Shown piece by piece: positions 1 through 8,557 of a DNA stretch of 64,000 bases. A program made the translations under genes and the position numbers. The notes below the pieces were generated by a model that was not told the origin of the DNA, did no database searches, and saw only the letters and a list, made by a program, of their open reading frames with translations. Where the stretch lies: the NCBI GenBank assembly GCA_944324965.1, contig CALUYH010000004.1, positions 40,997 through 104,996 of the forward strand. The letters run 5' to 3'. Position 1 is the stretch's first letter; the number at the start of each line of letters is the position of its first letter. The DNA comes from Candidatus Avelusimicrobium gallinaceum. GTDB lineage: Bacteria > Elusimicrobiota > Elusimicrobia > Elusimicrobiales > Elusimicrobiaceae.

Positions 1-128
1 TCACCAACCTGGAGGACGGCCGTCCCGTCGTGTCGGTAGCCGACGAACGGTGCAAGGACTTGCAAGTTTTGCTTACGCTGTCGCATACGGACACGTATGC
101 CACGGCTACGGCGGTGGTGCAACAATGA
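1..128 (+). CDS. acpS: Holo-[acyl-carrier-protein] synthase, C-terminal end (partial)
   Basis: The window opens inside a gene. Read from base 3, the last 41 codons end in SHTDTYATATAVVQQ and stop at 126-128. AcpS proteins end in just this way, with an SHT..YA.A motif in the last beta strand. The enzyme transfers 4'-phosphopantetheine from CoA to acyl carrier protein. The stop overlaps the ATG of the next gene (ATGA), and acpS next to the NAD(P)HX repair gene is a common bacterial arrangement. Only the tail is visible, so the call rests on the motif and the context. Confidence 0.72.
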   Translation, partial: TNLEDGRPVVSVADERCKDLQVLLTLSHTDTYATATAVVQQ

Positions 129-1030
129 AACAAATCACACGTGATATTTTCCGCTCGCTTTTGCCCAAGCGTCCGCGCCAGGCGCACAAAGGTTCGTTTG
201 GCCGGGTGCTGGTGGTGGCCGGTTCGCGCACGATGTGCGGGGCCGGGTTTTTGTGCGCCAAAAGCGCCTTGCGGGCCGGAGCGGGCCTGGTGTTTTGGGC
301 GTTGCCGGAAAGTATGCAGCCTGCGTTTGCGGCCGCGTTGCCGGAAGTCATTACGCTGCCGATGCCGCAGAACCGCCGCGGGGAAATCGCGGCCGAAGCC
401 TTTGGCCTGTTGGCGGATTTTATTCGGCTGCGCCAGCCGTCTTTGATGGTGCTGGGGCCGGGCATGGGCGAAAGCCCGCTGCTGCCCCCGGTGCTTACGC
501 AGGGGACGCTGCCCCTGGTGGCGGATGCCGACGCACTGAATGCGCTCGCCAGGCAGAACGGATGGGACCAAACGTGGCCCCGCCAACGGCCGTGCATTTT
601 TACGCCGCACCCCGGCGAAATGGCCCGCCTGTTGGGCACGCGCACCGCAACGGACGAAGCCGCCCGCAAGGAACAGGCCGAAATGCTGTGCCAACTGACG
701 GGAAGTGTGAGCATTTTAAAAGGCGCCGGCACTTTGGTGTGCGCCCAGCGGGAAGGACAGTTATACCTGTGGCAGAACACGACCGGCGGTCCGGCCTTGG
801 CCAAGGCGGGCTCCGGTGATGTGCTGTCCGGCGTGATTGCCGGGTTGTGGGCGCAACTGGGCACCGCGGAAGGATTTAATACGCAAACCGCCCTTAAAGC
901 CGCTTTGTGCGGGGTTTATTTGCACGGGCTGGCGGGCGATTTGGCCGCCGTCAAACGCACCGATTACGGCGTGTTGGCGGGCGACACGGCCGATTCTATA
1001 CCGCAAGCGTTTTTGGAAACGCTGGCGTAA
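125..1030 (+). CDS. nnrD: ADP-dependent NAD(P)H-hydrate dehydratase
   Basis: This cytoplasmic metabolite-repair enzyme dehydrates S-NAD(P)HX back to NAD(P)H using ADP. The 301-residue product is the ribokinase-like YjeF C-terminal domain alone, without the epimerase (NnrE) half. Visible motifs are VAGSRTMCGAG near residue 31, GPGMGES near 110, TPHPGEM near 160 and the nucleotide-site KAGSGDVLSG near 227. I chose the ATG at 125, which overlaps the acpS stop. An upstream in-frame ATG at 50 would add 25 residues that lie inside acpS and do not look like this family. Confidence 0.9.
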   Translation: MKQITRDIFRSLLPKRPRQAHKGSFGRVLVVAGSRTMCGAGFLCAKSALRAGAGLVFWALPESMQPAFAAALPEVITLPMPQNRRGEIAAEAFGLLADFIRLRQPSLMVLGPGMGESPLLPPVLTQGTLPLVADADALNALARQNGWDQTWPRQRPCIFTPHPGEMARLLGTRTATDEAARKEQAEMLCQLTGSVSILKGAGTLVCAQREGQLYLWQNTTGGPALAKAGSGDVLSGVIAGLWAQLGTAEGFNTQTALKAALCGVYLHGLAGDLAAVKRTDYGVLAGDTADSIPQAFLETLA

Positions 1031-1051
1031 TTTGGTTGGGAAGGAGCAGGT

Positions 1052-1951
1052 ATGAACCCTATCTTGTATGTGATTTTGGCAATTGTATGTGCGTTGGCAC
1101 TGGTGGCGCTGGGCACGGTCTATTTTTGTATGCGCACGGCCAAAAAGGTGCTGCACCCGGCGTCCAAGCGCAAACCGTTAGACGCCTGGCCGGACCAGTT
1201 CGGCCTGCCGTATGAAAACATTTATTTCAAGACCGAAGACAAAGTGCAAATCAAGGGTTGGTTTATCCCCAGCGAACAAGAATCCAACAAAACCATTATT
1301 TTAATGCACGGTTGGGGGATGAACCGCGCGGATATTTTGAAAAATACCTACTTTCTGCACGATTTGGGTTTTAACTTGATGTACTTTGATTTCCGCGCGC
1401 TGGGGGAAAGCGGCGGCAAGACGAGCTCTATCGGCTACCTGGAACTGAAAGACGTGGCCGCTGCGGTGCGGTTTTTAAAGGAAACGCGCCCGCAGCTGTG
1501 CGAGCGCATCGGCCTGTACGGCCTGTCCATGGGCGGGATGGTGGCCATTTGCGAAGCCGCCCGCAACCCGGAAATCGTGTGCGTGGTGGCGGAAGCGTCG
1601 TATTATTCGTTCCGGCGGGTCGTGTCCCGCTGGGCGTGGGTGCACAACCGGGTACCGTATTTCCCGCTGATTCCGATTATCTTGCACTACATCCGCAAAT
1701 ACCTGCGCGTCAATCCGGAGCGGTACAGCCCCAAATACAATATCCCCAAAATCGCGCCGCGGCCGGTGTTTATCATCCACGGCCGTTACGACAATTTAGT
1801 CCCCGCCGCGCAAGCCAAAATGCTGTTTAAAAAAGCCGGCGAACCCAAGGAAATCTGGCTCGTGCCCGGCGCCAAACACAACAAATGCGCCGAGGTGGGC
1901 GGGTTTGAATACAAACAGCGGCTGGCGGATTTTTTCCGCAAGTATTTATAA
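1052..1951 (+). CDS. Membrane-anchored alpha/beta hydrolase
   Basis: A serine hydrolase of 299 residues with an N-terminal membrane anchor (about residues 4-27), so the catalytic domain should lie outside the inner membrane or be tethered to it. The oxyanion region HGWGMNR begins at 86. The nucleophile elbow GLSMGG puts the nucleophile at Ser159, and HGRYDN and GAKHNK supply Asp247 and His276. The closest type is the BAAT/DUF1100-like 'alpha/beta hydrolase' group, whose substrates are not predictable. A good ribosome site (GGAAGGAG) precedes the ATG, and a terminator follows. It is probably co-transcribed with nnrD. Confidence 0.85.
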   Translation: MNPILYVILAIVCALALVALGTVYFCMRTAKKVLHPASKRKPLDAWPDQFGLPYENIYFKTEDKVQIKGWFIPSEQESNKTIILMHGWGMNRADILKNTYFLHDLGFNLMYFDFRALGESGGKTSSIGYLELKDVAAAVRFLKETRPQLCERIGLYGLSMGGMVAICEAARNPEIVCVVAEASYYSFRRVVSRWAWVHNRVPYFPLIPIILHYIRKYLRVNPERYSPKYNIPKIAPRPVFIIHGRYDNLVPAAQAKMLFKKAGEPKEIWLVPGAKHNKCAEVGGFEYKQRLADFFRKYL

Positions 1952-1960
1952 ATTTATTCA

Positions 1961-1986
1961 CCCGCCGCTTTGGGCGGGCCTTTTGT
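1961..1986 (+). terminator. Intrinsic terminator after the hydrolase
   Basis: CCCGCC pairs with GGCGGG across a 6-base loop and is followed by CCTTTTGT. It ends the acpS-nnrD-hydrolase unit, just before the ribosome site of the next gene. Confidence 0.8.
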
Positions 1987-2000
1987 AAGAGGAGTGAAGT

Positions 2001-2657
2001 ATGGCAGGAACAGAGTTAGTGATTTTTGATTTGGACGGTACGTTGCTGGACACCATTTCCGACTTGGCCGCCGCCGCCAACGCGGCACTGCAGGCCAACG
2101 GGTTCCCGGTCCGCACGCAGGAAGAATGCCAGCAATTTGTGGGCAACGGCGTGACCAAACTGTTGGAACGGGCCTTGCCGGAAGGGCACAAAACGGCGCA
2201 AGAGGTGGAAAAAATCCGCCCGGCTTTTTTTGCCTATTACGACCAACATTTAACGGACGTCACCCGCCCCTATCCCGGTATGCCGCAATTGCTGGAAAAT
2301 CTGCAAAAGCGGGGGGTAAAATTGGCGGTTGCGTCCAACAAATACCAAAGCGCCACCACGCGGCTGGTCAAGCATTTCTTTCCGAACATTTCCTTTTGTG
2401 CGGTGCTGGGCCAGCGCGAAGAAATTGCCGTAAAGCCGGACCCGGCCATTGTGGACGAAATTTTGTGGACGTCCGGCGCCGCGCGCGAAAACACCCTGTA
2501 CGTGGGGGATTCGGACGTGGATATGCAAACGGCCCACAACGCGGGCGTGCGCGTGTGCGCGGTGCTGTGGGGGTTCCGCACGCGGGAAGAATTGGTTCCC
2601 TACAAACCGGATTTTTTGGCCTCCCAACCGGCCGACATTGCCGAGATGGTGGCCTGA
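2001..2657 (+). CDS. gph: HAD phosphatase, phosphoglycolate phosphatase-like
   Basis: A HAD hydrolase of 218 residues. Motif I is FDLDGTLLDT with Asp10 (nucleophile) and Asp12, motif II is the serine of VASNKYQ near 112, motif III is Lys145 of KPDP, and motif IV is GDSDVDM. The spacing and helical cap match the Gph/PGP subfamily, which removes 2-phosphoglycolate, but pyrophosphatases (PpaX) and other small-phosphate enzymes look alike. Ribosome site GAGGAGTGAAGT directly precedes the ATG. Confidence 0.82.
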   Translation: MAGTELVIFDLDGTLLDTISDLAAAANAALQANGFPVRTQEECQQFVGNGVTKLLERALPEGHKTAQEVEKIRPAFFAYYDQHLTDVTRPYPGMPQLLENLQKRGVKLAVASNKYQSATTRLVKHFFPNISFCAVLGQREEIAVKPDPAIVDEILWTSGAARENTLYVGDSDVDMQTAHNAGVRVCAVLWGFRTREELVPYKPDFLASQPADIAEMVA

Positions 2658-2676
2658 AGATTGGTCTGCTAAAAAC

Positions 2677-2714
2677 AAACGGGAAACGTCTAAAAACGTT
2701 TCCCGTTTTTGTTT
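2677..2714. terminator. Bidirectional terminator between gph and glycerate kinase
   Basis: A 13-bp stem (AAACGGGAAACGT pairing with ACGTTTCCCGTTT) has an A-run before it and T-runs after it, so it can stop both converging transcripts. Confidence 0.85.
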
Positions 2715-2746
2715 TTAATGGAAAAATTTTGCCGATTGACAACCGG

Positions 2747-3850
2747 TTACAGGGCGTTGACCAGGCGGCGCAAATATGCGGCCGTGTGTTGCATACACGC
2801 GGCGGCGTTAGGCGCAAAATCCGTCAAAACAGCCAGTTGCGTCGGTGCCAGCGGTTGGTTGGCCAGGGCCTTTTCTTCCACTTGTCCGCAAATAAACAGC
2901 ACCGGCTTTTTGTGTTTTTTGGCCAGCTTCAATACCGCCAGCGGCGCCTTGCCGTAAAAAGTTTGGCGGTCCAGCTTTCCTTCGGTCGTAATGACTAAAT
3001 CCGCCCAATCAAACTGTTCTTCCAGGTGCGCTTTTTGGAACAGGAAATCCGCGCCTAACAATAATTGCGCCCCGAAACATCCGTACAGCCCCGCGGCAAT
3101 GGCCCCGGCGGCCGCCGTGCTGGGGGTGTGGGCCATATCCCGCCCGCTGGCTTGCTTTACGACGCGTGCCCACCGGGCCATGACTTTATCCAAAATTTTC
3201 ACTTGTTCCGGCGTCGCCCCTTTCTGCGGGCCGAACACTTTGGCTGAACTTTTGGGCCCCAACAGCGGGTTGGTTACGTCTGCCACGGCGTAAAAGCGGA
3301 CGGATTTTATTTGTTCTTGTAAGGGGGTTAAATCTACGCGCGCCAATTGCAAAAGCGGCTCGGCCCCGAGGGGAATTGGGCGGCTGGTTTTGTCCAGCAA
3401 GTGGGCTCCGCACGCCGCGGCCATCCCGGCGCCGCCGTCGTTGCAGGCCACGCCGCCAAGCCCCACATAAATCGTTTTGGCGCCTTCTTGGACGGCGCGC
3501 AAAATGGCTTGCCCTACCCCAAAGCTGGAGGCGCCCAGCGGGTCCAGTTCTTCTTTTTTGGCCGTTCCCAGCCCGCAAATGCGGGCGGTTTCTATAATGG
3601 CGGTTTTTCCGTCAGACAAAAGCAAAAAAGACGTGCGGCGCGGTTTTAAAAAGGCGTTTTTGGCGGTGAGAAAAATCGGTTTGGCCTGCGGGTCCAATGT
3701 GCGGAAAAAATCGGTAAATCCGTCCCCTCCGTCCGAAAGCGGATAGGCCCGCACGGTGTGTTTTTGGGCTAATGTTCGGGTAAGGGCCTGTGCGGCCGCA
3801 CGCGCGCTTAAAGAACCTTTAAACGCGTTGGGCAAAACGAGTATGTTCAT
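2747..3850 (-). CDS. Glycerate kinase, GlxK/GarK type
   Basis: Phosphorylates glycerate with ATP, giving 2-phosphoglycerate in the GarK/GlxK family (type I). It has 367 residues, the usual length (about 375-380). Family signatures include LPNAFKGSLSA near residue 6, YPLSDGGDGF, and the glycine-rich GGVACNDGGAGMA. The start is fixed by a TAATG overlap with the stop of the upstream outer-membrane gene, so the two are translationally coupled, an odd pairing of metabolism and envelope. A sugar-acid or serine route could feed it, but no such partner genes are visible here. Confidence 0.9.
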   Translation of the reverse strand: MNILVLPNAFKGSLSARAAAQALTRTLAQKHTVRAYPLSDGGDGFTDFFRTLDPQAKPIFLTAKNAFLKPRRTSFLLLSDGKTAIIETARICGLGTAKKEELDPLGASSFGVGQAILRAVQEGAKTIYVGLGGVACNDGGAGMAAACGAHLLDKTSRPIPLGAEPLLQLARVDLTPLQEQIKSVRFYAVADVTNPLLGPKSSAKVFGPQKGATPEQVKILDKVMARWARVVKQASGRDMAHTPSTAAAGAIAAGLYGCFGAQLLLGADFLFQKAHLEEQFDWADLVITTEGKLDRQTFYGKAPLAVLKLAKKHKKPVLFICGQVEEKALANQPLAPTQLAVLTDFAPNAAACMQHTAAYLRRLVNAL

Positions 3851-5187
3851 TAAAATTTCCAGCTAAACTGGGCCTGCACCACGGTGTTGGACGCGGCGGA
3901 TTCTTTCAGCTCATCCTGCCGTGCGGCAAATACCTGGCGCACTTCCAACCCCAGCATTAAATCGTCCACCCATGTTTCCACACCAACACCCACCGAGCCG
4001 GCAAACGTGTTGGAAGATATGGTATCGCGAAATCCGGTAGTGGTCGGCTGCGCGGTAGAGGAATCGGTCACGGTGCCGCGGTAGTTCAGCGTCAGCATTT
4101 CGTACGCGGCGGAACCGGTTAAATAAAACGTAAAGCGGCTGGCCGGATTTAAATAGTAGTTCACGTTGGCGCCGATGGTCAAAATGTTGCCGCTGCTGCT
4201 GGCGTCCAAGGTATTGGTTCCTTTCGTACCGGCAAACGAGTGGTTGGAAATGCTTGCAAAGGAAAGCGTCGGCCCCAGCCAGAAGTTGCTTTCCTTGATG
4301 CGCCATAAAAATTTGGAAGATATCACCGCGCTCGTGCCGCCCACGTCCACGGTTTTGTCGCCCAGTTCTACGGTATACAAATCACCCAGTTTAATGGTCC
4401 CGCTGAGGTTTAAGTCCAGCGGCATGGCGCCGGCTTCAATGGCAAAGTATTTATCAAAATTTTTTTCTTTGTAGTTTTTCTTCGGGGTTTCTTTTTTGGC
4501 CGGTTTTTTGGAAGCCAGTTCCTGCTTGGCGGCCGCGGCGTAATCCTGCTGGCTTACTTCGCCGGTTTTTACGCTTTTTACAAAGGCTTCTTCGTCCGTT
4601 GCGGTGCGCGGGGCCGGCACTTCTTTTACGGCGGCAGATACGCCGGGCGTGACCACCCGGCCGTTTACCACGGTAGCTTTTTGCGCGTCAAACACCTGGT
4701 CAATATCGGAATCAAACGTCAGCCCGCCGGCGGCTTGTACCACGTTGTCCTGGCCGGATTGCGCGGCCGCTTGCGCCGCGGCTTGGGCGGCCTGTTGCTG
4801 CTGGATGTTTTGCTGGACGAACTCCTGCTGGGCTTTGGCGCCTTGGTCGTAGTCATATGTTTCAATGGATACGATTTGGGGCATATCAATGTTGACGGTG
4901 GCGCCGTCATCGGTTTGGAGTTTTAAGTTAAATTCGTCCAAGTCCAAAATCACGCCCACCAGCTGCGTGCCGCCTTTTAAAATAATGCGGTGCTTGTCGG
5001 GCAGGATTTGTTCAATTTCGCGTTGGTTGAGCGTGATGTTGCCGTACGAGGTGGCCAGGTTCAGCGTGTATTCGGTCTGGGATAAAATAGACCCGCTGAT
5101 CAGTTCCCCGGTTTTCATTTTAATCGTTTCCGCCGACGCCGCAACGGCCGCCAGCAGCAAACATACGGCTAACACACTTTTTTTCAT
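3850..5187 (-). CDS. Outer-membrane beta-barrel with duplicated N-terminal small-barrel repeat
   Basis: A 445-residue exported protein of unknown function. A signal peptide (MKKSVLAV...AASA) is followed by two copies of a roughly 45-residue small-beta-barrel-like unit: ETIKMKTGELISGSIL..., then HRIILKGGTQLVGVIL.... A Gln/Ala-rich, coiled-coil-like and Lys/Pro-rich linker comes next. The C-terminal half of about 180 residues alternates like a transmembrane barrel and ends WKF, the aromatic-terminal signal read by BAM. I moved the start to 5187 because the longer open frame lies in the upstream terminator and GAGG sits six bases before this ATG. The name is structural only. Confidence 0.7.
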   Translation of the reverse strand: MKKSVLAVCLLLAAVAASAETIKMKTGELISGSILSQTEYTLNLATSYGNITLNQREIEQILPDKHRIILKGGTQLVGVILDLDEFNLKLQTDDGATVNIDMPQIVSIETYDYDQGAKAQQEFVQQNIQQQQAAQAAAQAAAQSGQDNVVQAAGGLTFDSDIDQVFDAQKATVVNGRVVTPGVSAAVKEVPAPRTATDEEAFVKSVKTGEVSQQDYAAAAKQELASKKPAKKETPKKNYKEKNFDKYFAIEAGAMPLDLNLSGTIKLGDLYTVELGDKTVDVGGTSAVISSKFLWRIKESNFWLGPTLSFASISNHSFAGTKGTNTLDASSSGNILTIGANVNYYLNPASRFTFYLTGSAAYEMLTLNYRGTVTDSSTAQPTTTGFRDTISSNTFAGSVGVGVETWVDDLMLGLEVRQVFAARQDELKESAASNTVVQAQFSWKF

Positions 5188-5203
5188 ACAACCTCGCATG
5201 GAT

Positions 5204-5241
5204 AAAAACAAAAAGGGGCGGCGCGGGGGTTCCGCGCCGCG
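5204..5241 (-). terminator. Intrinsic terminator (minus strand)
   Basis: A 9-bp stem GCGGCGCGG/CCGCGCCGC with a 5-base loop is followed, on the minus strand, by CCC and a T-rich run. It stops transcription of the 117-residue membrane protein before the outer-membrane gene. Confidence 0.8.
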
Positions 5242-5246
5242 CAACA

Positions 5247-5600
5247 TTATTTGGATTCTTGTTCTACAACTTTTTCGGTTTCGGATTCGGCGGGTTTTTC
5301 TTCCGCTTCTTTCATCGCGCAGCCGCACGGAGCTACGGTTTTTTTAATTTTGCGCAGCACCTGCAGGATTTTGGCAATGGTCAGGAAACCGATGGCGGTA
5401 AACACGTCGGTCAGCACGTACACGGCCGCGGCCATCCACATTTCGCTCCCGGAAAGCTGCGGATGCGTGAAGATCGCATACGCCTGGAACACCGCATACG
5501 CCAACGCGATGTAGAAAAATACGACAAACAGCACGTACAACCCTTTCAGGCAAAGCCAGTTGTGCGGCCACCATTTACAAGATTTGCAGCATTTAGACAT
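5247..5600 (-). CDS. Small two-helix membrane protein with PHNWL motif
   Basis: A 117-residue protein I do not recognise. A Cys/Trp-rich head (MSKCCKSCKWWPHNWLCLKG) leads into two membrane helices at about 20-44 and 56-80. A cytosolic tail with a Cys pair (APCGC) and a Glu/Lys-rich end completes it. The PHNWL.L...Y.LF...FY pattern recurs in the next gene upstream (5676-5981), so the two appear to be diverged paralogues. It has a strong ribosome site (AAAGGAG) and its own terminator. Confidence 0.65.
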   Translation of the reverse strand: MSKCCKSCKWWPHNWLCLKGLYVLFVVFFYIALAYAVFQAYAIFTHPQLSGSEMWMAAAVYVLTDVFTAIGFLTIAKILQVLRKIKKTVAPCGCAMKEAEEKPAESETEKVVEQESK

Positions 5601-5675
5601 AGTTCACTCCTTTTTATGGGGAAAAACGCCTTACCCCCTATGTTCATATTGTATCAAAAGAAGATGAGTTGTGCG

Positions 5676-5981
5676 CTAGTTGCGCGGGTCGGCTTTGGAA
5701 AGGATTTGCGTCAGGGTGCCCAACAGACAGATAAACAGCGACCAACCCACACACGCCAGCATGGCCTGCAGGGCGGCCAGCCCGTAAATGCGGCGCAGCG
5801 GGGCGGATTGAGCGGCCAGCGTGGCCGGGTCCGTCCAAAAGGTGGCCAGCCAATTGAAGGCCGCATATACACCCACAAACAACGTGGCGTAAAACAGCAC
5901 CGTAAACAACCGTTTCAGACTGGTGAGGCCCAGCCAGTTGTGCGGCAGAAAAGCATGAAAATTTTTAAATCCGTTTGGCAT
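5676..5981 (-). CDS. Small two-helix membrane protein, paralogue of the 117-residue protein
   Basis: A 101-residue protein with PHNWL near residue 14, a helix at about 26-48 and another at about 72-94. The pattern PHNWL.L...K.LF...FY..L matches the neighbour at 5247-5600. The ATG at 5981 lies inside the end of recN, overlapping it by 17 bases, with AAGGAG ten bases upstream. A longer open frame to 6062 would lie entirely within recN. Translation is probably coupled to recN. Function unknown. Confidence 0.62.
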   Translation of the reverse strand: MPNGFKNFHAFLPHNWLGLTSLKRLFTVLFYATLFVGVYAAFNWLATFWTDPATLAAQSAPLRRIYGLAALQAMLACVGWSLFICLLGTLTQILSKADPRN

Positions 5982-7623
5982 CGTGCAACAGCTCCTTGGC
6001 GTGTGAGAAAGCGGCGGAATGTTTGTCCGCATTGCCGCCCAGCATACGGGCAATTTCGGCAATTAAGCCTTCGCCCGAGAGCGGCGTAATGGAAACGTCC
6101 GTAGCGTTTTGGGTGGCCTTTTTGGCCACGTGGAAGTTGTGGTCCGCCTGGGCGGCCACTTGCGCCAAGTGCGTGACGCACAATACTTGGCGCCCTTTGG
6201 CGGCCGCGTGCAATTTTTGCCCGACCAGGTGCCCCGTTTCGCCGCCGATGCCCGCGTCCACTTCGTCAAACACCATGACGGGCACGGTGGGGGCCAATAC
6301 GGTTTTTAAGCCCAGCATCACGCGGGAAATTTCCCCGCCCGAAGCGATGTTTTTAAGCGGCCGCAAGGATTGGCCCGGGTTGGGCGAAAACAAAAATTCC
6401 ACTTTGTCCGCCCCGGTGGGGCCGAGGTTTTCCTCGTCCATTTCCACCGCTACGGAAAAGCGCACCGCGTTAAAGCCCAGCGGGCGGATTTCTTCGGTAA
6501 TGCGGGCGGAAAGTTTTTGGGCGGCCTGCAAGCGTTTTTCATGCAGTTCGCGCGCCAGTTTTAAAAGGGTTTGGTGGGTGCGGTCCACTTCGGCCAGCAG
6601 TTCCTGTTCTCGTTCTTCGCCGTGTTGGAGCTGGTCAATGCGGGCGCGCAGTTCTTCTGCCGTGCGCAGTACGTCTTGGATGTCCGGGCCGTATTTGGCT
6701 TTTAAGCGTTTGATTTTTTCGTGCCGGGAAAGCATTTTGTCCAAGGCGTCGGGCTCCAAATTGATGTCGTCTTTATACGAGGAAAGCGTGGACGCCGCGT
6801 CCTCCAGTGTTAGCAGCGCGGAATTTAAATCTTGCGCCAGCGGGGCCAGGTTTTCGTCCAGCTCTGCCATATTTTGCAGTTCGCGCAGCGCTTTGCCCGC
6901 GCGGGACGTGGCGGAATCTTCGGCGGCGTACAATTCGTAGTAAGCGTTTTCGGCCCCTTCCAACAGCCGGCCGGCGTGCTTCATTTTGGGCAGGGCCTGT
7001 TCCAGTTGCAAATCTTCATCCGCCGTCGGGTTGACGTCTTCTATTTCCTTTAGCTGATATTGGCTCATATCCAGCAGGCGTTCTTTTTCCTGTTCGCTCA
7101 TGCGGGCGGCGTTTAATTTGGCCAGTGCGTCCTGGTGTTGGCGGTAGGCGTCTTCGGTTTTTTGCACGAGCGCGTCGTGCTTGGCAAATTTGTCCAATAG
7201 CGCCAAATGCACCGAAGCGTGCAGCAAGCTCTGGTGTTCGTGCTGGCCGTGAAAGTCCACCAGTGCGCGCCCGATGCGCGCCAAGGCCGCCACCGTGATG
7301 GCGCGCCCGTCGGCCGAGGCTTTGCTTTTGCCTTTGCGGTCCAATTCGCGCTTGAGGGTAAACGCGTCGCCCGTCAGTTGGTATTCGCGGCGCAATTCGT
7401 CCGGCAAATCGGCGCCCGAAAACACGGCCGATACGCTCATTTTGTCGGCGCCGTCTTTGATGACGGACACGTCCCCGCGCGCCCCCAGCACAAAGCTGAG
7501 CGCTTCTATGACGATGGACTTGCCGGCGCCCGTTTCGCCCGAGAATACGTTGAGCCCGGGTTCAAAATCAAGCGACAGATCCGAGATAATGGCAAAGTTT
7601 TGTACGCGCAGGCGCAAGAGCAT
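5965..7623 (-). CDS. recN: DNA repair protein RecN
   Basis: An SMC-like ATPase that acts at double-strand breaks with RecA. It has 552 residues, normal for the family. The Walker A motif GETGAGKS lies near residue 30, a long coiled coil fills the middle, and the C-terminal lobe holds SGGEISRVML (signature) and VFDEVDAGIGGETG (Walker B and D-loop). The start at 7623 (MLLRLRVQNF) shares a base with the nadK stop (TGATG). A longer frame to 7773 would overlap nadK by 150 bases. nadK-recN is a frequent bacterial pair. Confidence 0.95.
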   Translation of the reverse strand: MLLRLRVQNFAIISDLSLDFEPGLNVFSGETGAGKSIVIEALSFVLGARGDVSVIKDGADKMSVSAVFSGADLPDELRREYQLTGDAFTLKRELDRKGKSKASADGRAITVAALARIGRALVDFHGQHEHQSLLHASVHLALLDKFAKHDALVQKTEDAYRQHQDALAKLNAARMSEQEKERLLDMSQYQLKEIEDVNPTADEDLQLEQALPKMKHAGRLLEGAENAYYELYAAEDSATSRAGKALRELQNMAELDENLAPLAQDLNSALLTLEDAASTLSSYKDDINLEPDALDKMLSRHEKIKRLKAKYGPDIQDVLRTAEELRARIDQLQHGEEREQELLAEVDRTHQTLLKLARELHEKRLQAAQKLSARITEEIRPLGFNAVRFSVAVEMDEENLGPTGADKVEFLFSPNPGQSLRPLKNIASGGEISRVMLGLKTVLAPTVPVMVFDEVDAGIGGETGHLVGQKLHAAAKGRQVLCVTHLAQVAAQADHNFHVAKKATQNATDVSITPLSGEGLIAEIARMLGGNADKHSAAFSHAKELLHDAKRI

Positions 7624-8450
7624 CAGCGGTTCCCCCATTTGAGTTTGCGGTTTAAAATTGAGAAAAATCCGCGCTCCGGCAAGCAGAATAATTTGGCTTT
7701 TACCGGGCTGCGGGTAATTTGCACGCGCGCCTGTGCCGGCAGGGTAAGGTTGATTTGCCCGTCTATGCTGCACAGGGCGCGGTCGGTTTCGTTTTTAAAA
7801 GAAGGCGTCATCGCCAGCGTCCCGCCGGCCGACAGCACCAGCGGCCGCTGGTTGAGCGTGTGCGGACAAATCGGGGTGATAATAAGTACGTCCACCCCCG
7901 GCTCCACAATCGGCCCGCCCGAAGCCAGCGAATACGCCGTAGAACCCGTGGGCGTGGACACGATCACCCCGTCCCCGAAATAAGACGGCATTTCCGTTCC
8001 GTTCCACGCGGCTTCCACCAAAAACGCCCGCGGCGCGGCGGAGCGGAGCACGCAATCGTTAAAAGCGATAAAGTCGCGCGTGTGGGCGCCCGGCGCAGAT
8101 ACCTGCACGTGCAGCATAAACCGTTCGTTTAGGGTGCACTTACCGGCGAGCAACGTTTGCAAGGACGGCAGCGCATCGGCCTGTTCGCACGCGGCCAAAA
8201 AGCCCAGCGTGCCGCAGTTGATGCCGAAAATCGGTATGCCCAAGGGGGCTGCGGCGCGGGCGCAATAGAGCATGGTGCCGTCCCCGCCCATACTCACGAG
8301 CAAATCGGTTTCGGCCGTCAGGCCGTTTAAATCGGTGATGAGTTCCGTCTGCACGCCGTGTTGGCGCAAAAAAGCGCACACTTCTTCCCCCAGCGGGGCG
8401 GTGCGGGTTTTGCGGGCATTGTAAAAAACGGAAGCGTGCTTAAAATTCAT
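7623..8450 (-). CDS. nadK: NAD kinase
   Basis: Phosphorylates NAD to NADP. It has 275 residues. The catalytic/ATP motif GGDGTML lies near residue 55, the glycine-rich GINCGTLGFL follows, and the NAD-binding TPTGSTAYSLASGGP block is complete. There is no Shine-Dalgarno sequence; instead an extended -10 (TGCTAAAAT) ends nine bases before the ATG, so the mRNA is probably leaderless or nearly so. It is coupled to recN downstream. Confidence 0.93.
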   Translation of the reverse strand: MNFKHASVFYNARKTRTAPLGEEVCAFLRQHGVQTELITDLNGLTAETDLLVSMGGDGTMLYCARAAAPLGIPIFGINCGTLGFLAACEQADALPSLQTLLAGKCTLNERFMLHVQVSAPGAHTRDFIAFNDCVLRSAAPRAFLVEAAWNGTEMPSYFGDGVIVSTPTGSTAYSLASGGPIVEPGVDVLIITPICPHTLNQRPLVLSAGGTLAMTPSFKNETDRALCSIDGQINLTLPAQARVQITRSPVKAKLFCLPERGFFSILNRKLKWGNR

Positions 8451-8459
8451 CGTATCTTT

Positions 8460-8468
8460 ATTTTAGCA
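8460..8468 (-). promoter_or_regulatory. Extended -10 promoter of nadK-recN
   Basis: On the minus strand TGC-TAAAAT ends nine bases before the nadK ATG. No -35 hexamer is obvious. The position implies a leader of about 0-3 bases. Confidence 0.6.
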
Positions 8469-8521
8469 AAAAGCGCTGGGGGAAGAACGCCCCACCGCGG
8501 GCTAACCGCCCAAAGGCAAAA

Positions 8522-8530
8522 TGGTATAAT
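8522..8530 (+). promoter_or_regulatory. Extended -10 promoter of nifU-nifS
   Basis: TGG-TATAAT, 27 bases before the nifU ATG, followed by the ribosome site AGGAAAGGGGG. The -35 region is not canonical. Confidence 0.65.
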
Positions 8531-8557
8531 TAATATATATAGGAAAGGGGGTCCAGT

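Noticed and set aside
106..864. Long minus-strand frame opposite nnrD, and similar frames opposite most genes
   Set aside because: These are shadows in GC-rich coding DNA with no ribosome sites, and the plus-strand genes carry family motifs.
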